Assembly: GCA_039819545.1 (NCBI GenBank)
Contig: JBCBRS010000023.1
Location: 1-45,194, forward strand
Reading direction: 5' to 3'
Origin: CALLPQ01 sp039819545
Lineage (GTDB): Bacteria; Pseudomonadota; Alphaproteobacteria; Caulobacterales; Parvularculaceae
Length of the DNA: 45,194 bases
The notes under the pieces are model-generated. The model saw nothing but the letters and a program-made list of their open reading frames with translations, was not told the DNA's origin and ran no database searches. The first letter of the stretch is position 1; every line of letters starts with the position of its first letter. Of the stretch, positions 43,843 through 45,194 are shown piece after piece. The position numbers and the translations under genes were made by a program.

Positions 43843-44124
43843 ATGACTATGACCGAAACACCACCGCATAAGCAGAAAGCTGCCGCACACTGGCGTGATA
43901 TCGAAAGACAAGCCAAACCATGGCAGCAAAAACAACGCGAAAGCCGATACAATCCGGAAACCGCTATCGGTCCACCACCATGGACCGGGGCAACAACACG
44001 GGAGAGTTCCGCACCTTCTTCACCGGCGCTTACTGGCATTTCTGACGAAGAATATGCCCGCCGCGCCGCTGAACGGCGCAAGCATAATCGCCCGACACGA
44101 TTTTATGATGGGTTTGTGCCGTAA
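43843..44124 (+). CDS. Small hydrophilic hypothetical protein of the mobilisation module
   Basis: 93 residues, highly charged and Pro/Gln/Arg-rich (KQKAAAHWRDIERQAKPWQQKQRESRY, EEYARRAAERRKHNRPTRFYDG). No signal, helix or motif suggests a function. It begins 35 nt behind the relaxase stop with ATGACTATGACC, so two possible starts. The direction and spacing suggest that it belongs to the same transcription unit. Likely a mobile-element-linked protein; low certainty about its role. Confidence 0.6.
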   Translation: MTMTETPPHKQKAAAHWRDIERQAKPWQQKQRESRYNPETAIGPPPWTGATTRESSAPSSPALTGISDEEYARRAAERRKHNRPTRFYDGFVP

Positions 44125-44266
44125 GCCGCAGCTGCAAATTATCAAAACCACTGCCATTTTCAGTGTGCAGTGTTTTCAACGGCTTAGCAGATTTACATAT
44201 TCTTGATTTTCCAATTTATCGTGAGCGCCCGGTGAACCCGCCCTTACGCACGGGCATAGGACCGTC
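44125..44266. other. Intergenic stretch between the mob module and the IS66 remnant
   Basis: About 140 nt without a supported gene. The proximal part is AT-rich. I see no hairpin terminator and no target-site repeat that matches the other side of the IS remnant. Confidence 0.35.
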
Positions 44267-44308
44267 GTAAGTGTCCACTTATTTTAGTGGATACTTATCG
44301 GGTGTATT

Positions 44309-44644
44309 ATGGGCACACGGCGGAAGCGTCAAAGCTGGTCGCGTGATGAGAAGCGAGAGATTTACCAGCAGACGACTGTGCCGGGCGTTTCTATTACGCA
44401 AGTAGCGCGGCGTTATGCGACGAATGCGAACCAGATCCACAACTGGCTGAAGGATGAGCGGTTTGCGCCAATGTCGGAGACTGACGCCGAATCTGAAAGT
44501 TCTTTTGTTGAACTCGATATGACAGCGCACGTCGAATGCACTTTGGCTTATCCAGCGCCCACCTTGGCTAGGGCGACATGGCGATCGCCTTCACCCTCAT
44601 CGAGACCGCCAAGCCCAACACTGTCGATCCGCAGGCCTGGTTGA
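44309..44644 (+). pseudogene. IS66 TnpA-like protein, 3' part replaced
   Basis: The 111-residue frame begins RRKRQSWSRDEKREIYQQTTVPGVSITQVARRYATNANQIHNWLKDE, the helix-turn-helix of IS66 orfA proteins. After about residue 70 the protein becomes Ser/Pro-rich and reads in the wrong frame through the transposase remnant, so it is a truncated fusion and probably inactive. Confidence 0.75.
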
Positions 44645-44730
44645 CCTGGGTTCTTGGCCAAATTGCAGACCACAAAATCACCCGCCTCGACGAACTCCTC
44701 CCATGGCATTACGCTGCACAAGCAGCGTAA
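44578..44730 (+). pseudogene. C-terminal fragment of IS66 TnpC transposase
   Basis: A 50-codon frame (MAIAFTLIETAKPNTVDPQA, then WLTWVLGQIADHKITRLDELLPWHYAAQAA) is the exact C-terminal signature of IS66 transposases and ends at the TAA at 44728-44730. It lies in another frame than the TnpA piece and has no catalytic DDE domain. It marks one edge of the internal deletion. Confidence 0.85.
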
Positions 44731-44969
44731 TTGAGGTCTCGCGGAGGCATTAGGCCGCGTTCAGCGGACGGATACCAACCAGGCGAATGATTTCAAGCTA
44801 TTCAGATGCGCGATACTTCATTCGTGGTTGTCGTTTGGTCGATGCGTTTGCTCCGCAGACGGTCAACTTCACCTCCGATCATGATTTTCTCGACGGCGGC
44901 GATGGAGTTAAAGTATTGTCTTGGCGCGTTTCTTTGCAGCTACCTGTAAACAGTTCGCCCGGAAACGCG

Positions 44970-45194
44970 TTAGAACAGAAAATCACTCGCATCGAGGTCT
45001 GCTATATCCACCCCGATGAGGGTAATGGTATTGCCTGCGCCATCATCGATAACCGTATCCATGCCAACCTGCATCAGGTGATTGTCTGCCAAATCTGTGA
45101 AATCGGTGATCGCCGTCACACCTGACAGGTCGATGAACTCAAAGGCGTTGTCCTGATCAAAATCGGTAATCACATCATTGCCAAACCCATCTTC
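44970..45194 (-). CDS. RTX-type calcium-binding secreted protein, C-terminal end
   Basis: Only the last 74 residues are within the window; the gene continues to the right. The sequence starts with GFGNDVITDFDQDNAFEFIDLSG, a nonapeptide-like RTX repeat followed by the D-x-I-D-L-S-G block of serralysin-type C-termini, then TITLIGVDIADLDASDFLF, which matches the C-terminal type I secretion signal of such proteins. It is exported by an ABC/TolC-type system; a TolC-family gene lies elsewhere in the window, without evidence that they pair. The catalytic part, if any, is not visible. Confidence 0.85.
   Translation of the reverse strand, partial: EDGFGNDVITDFDQDNAFEFIDLSGVTAITDFTDLADNHLMQVGMDTVIDDGAGNTITLIGVDIADLDASDFLF

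Larger units (their letters stand above)
44267..44776 (+). mobile_element. Internally deleted IS66-family remnant
   Basis: The left end starts GTAAGTGTCCACT (44267-44279). The right end, read inwards, is GTATCCGTCCGCTGAA (44776-44761); 9 of 13 bases match, so imperfect terminal inverted repeats are plausible. Inside are the start of the tnpA-like gene and the last 50 codons of the tnpC transposase, with the middle missing. A full IS66 is about 2.5 kb. The flanks (8 nt) do not match, so no target-site duplication is visible. Confidence 0.75.

Noticed and set aside
44787..45125. 112-codon plus-strand frame at the right end
   Set aside because: It lies antisense to the RTX C-terminus, whose protein signature is clear.

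Overview
The window is a moderately GC-rich chromosomal segment of an alphaproteobacterium. The assignment rests on gene content and order: a polar organiser PopZ next to valS, a TolC-type protein beside a PIMT-like methyltransferase, an NDUFA12-type complex I subunit followed by an mlaD-like gene, a DUF2155 gene and aat, an Atm1-type ABC exporter, B12-dependent NrdJ and TrmFO. Genus cannot be read from the sequence. Coding density is high and many neighbours are translationally coupled.

Layout. 1-4000: a minus-strand cluster of a sulfatase (cut by the left edge), a DsbA-like/HCCA-isomerase-like protein, a lipoprotein and a Crp/Fnr regulator. 4000-5800: a low-density stretch with an orphan DUF5681-type gene, tRNA-Ser(GGA), and an array in which the 5' part of that tRNA is repeated with a 117-bp period, then a small membrane protein. 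5820-18930: minus-strand housekeeping genes (Atm1-like exporter, valS, popZ, tolC-like, PIMT-like, a secreted NTF2-like protein, folA, thyA, a YkgJ-type cysteine-cluster protein, mnmA). 19086-24513: an exported amidase convergent with nrdJ. 24600-27022: a five-gene CsoR-controlled metal operon (csoR, copL-like, outer-membrane protein, His-rich HMA protein, MerT-like membrane protein) with a palindromic operator next to the csoR start. 27142-34658: NDUFA12, mlaD, DUF2155, aat, a polytopic membrane protein, trmFO, an EEP phosphatase and an SDR. 34721-39795: a complete branched-chain 2-oxoacid dehydrogenase operon (E1-alpha, E1-beta, E2, E3). 40511-41855: tRNA-Gly(CCC) and an Nramp-like transporter with altered metal-site motifs. 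41856-45194: accessory DNA with a MobC/relaxase mobilisation module, a small downstream gene, an internally deleted IS66 remnant and the C-terminus of an RTX protein running off the right edge.

Functionally the core genes serve nucleotide metabolism (folA, thyA, nrdJ), translation and tRNA modification (valS, mnmA, trmFO, aat), envelope upkeep (tolC-like, mlaD, atm1-like) and branched-chain amino-acid catabolism. The points most worth following are the tRNA-Ser 5'-fragment array, the CsoR/MerTP-like operon, the Nramp-like protein lacking the canonical binding residues, and the mobilisation module placed directly behind it.
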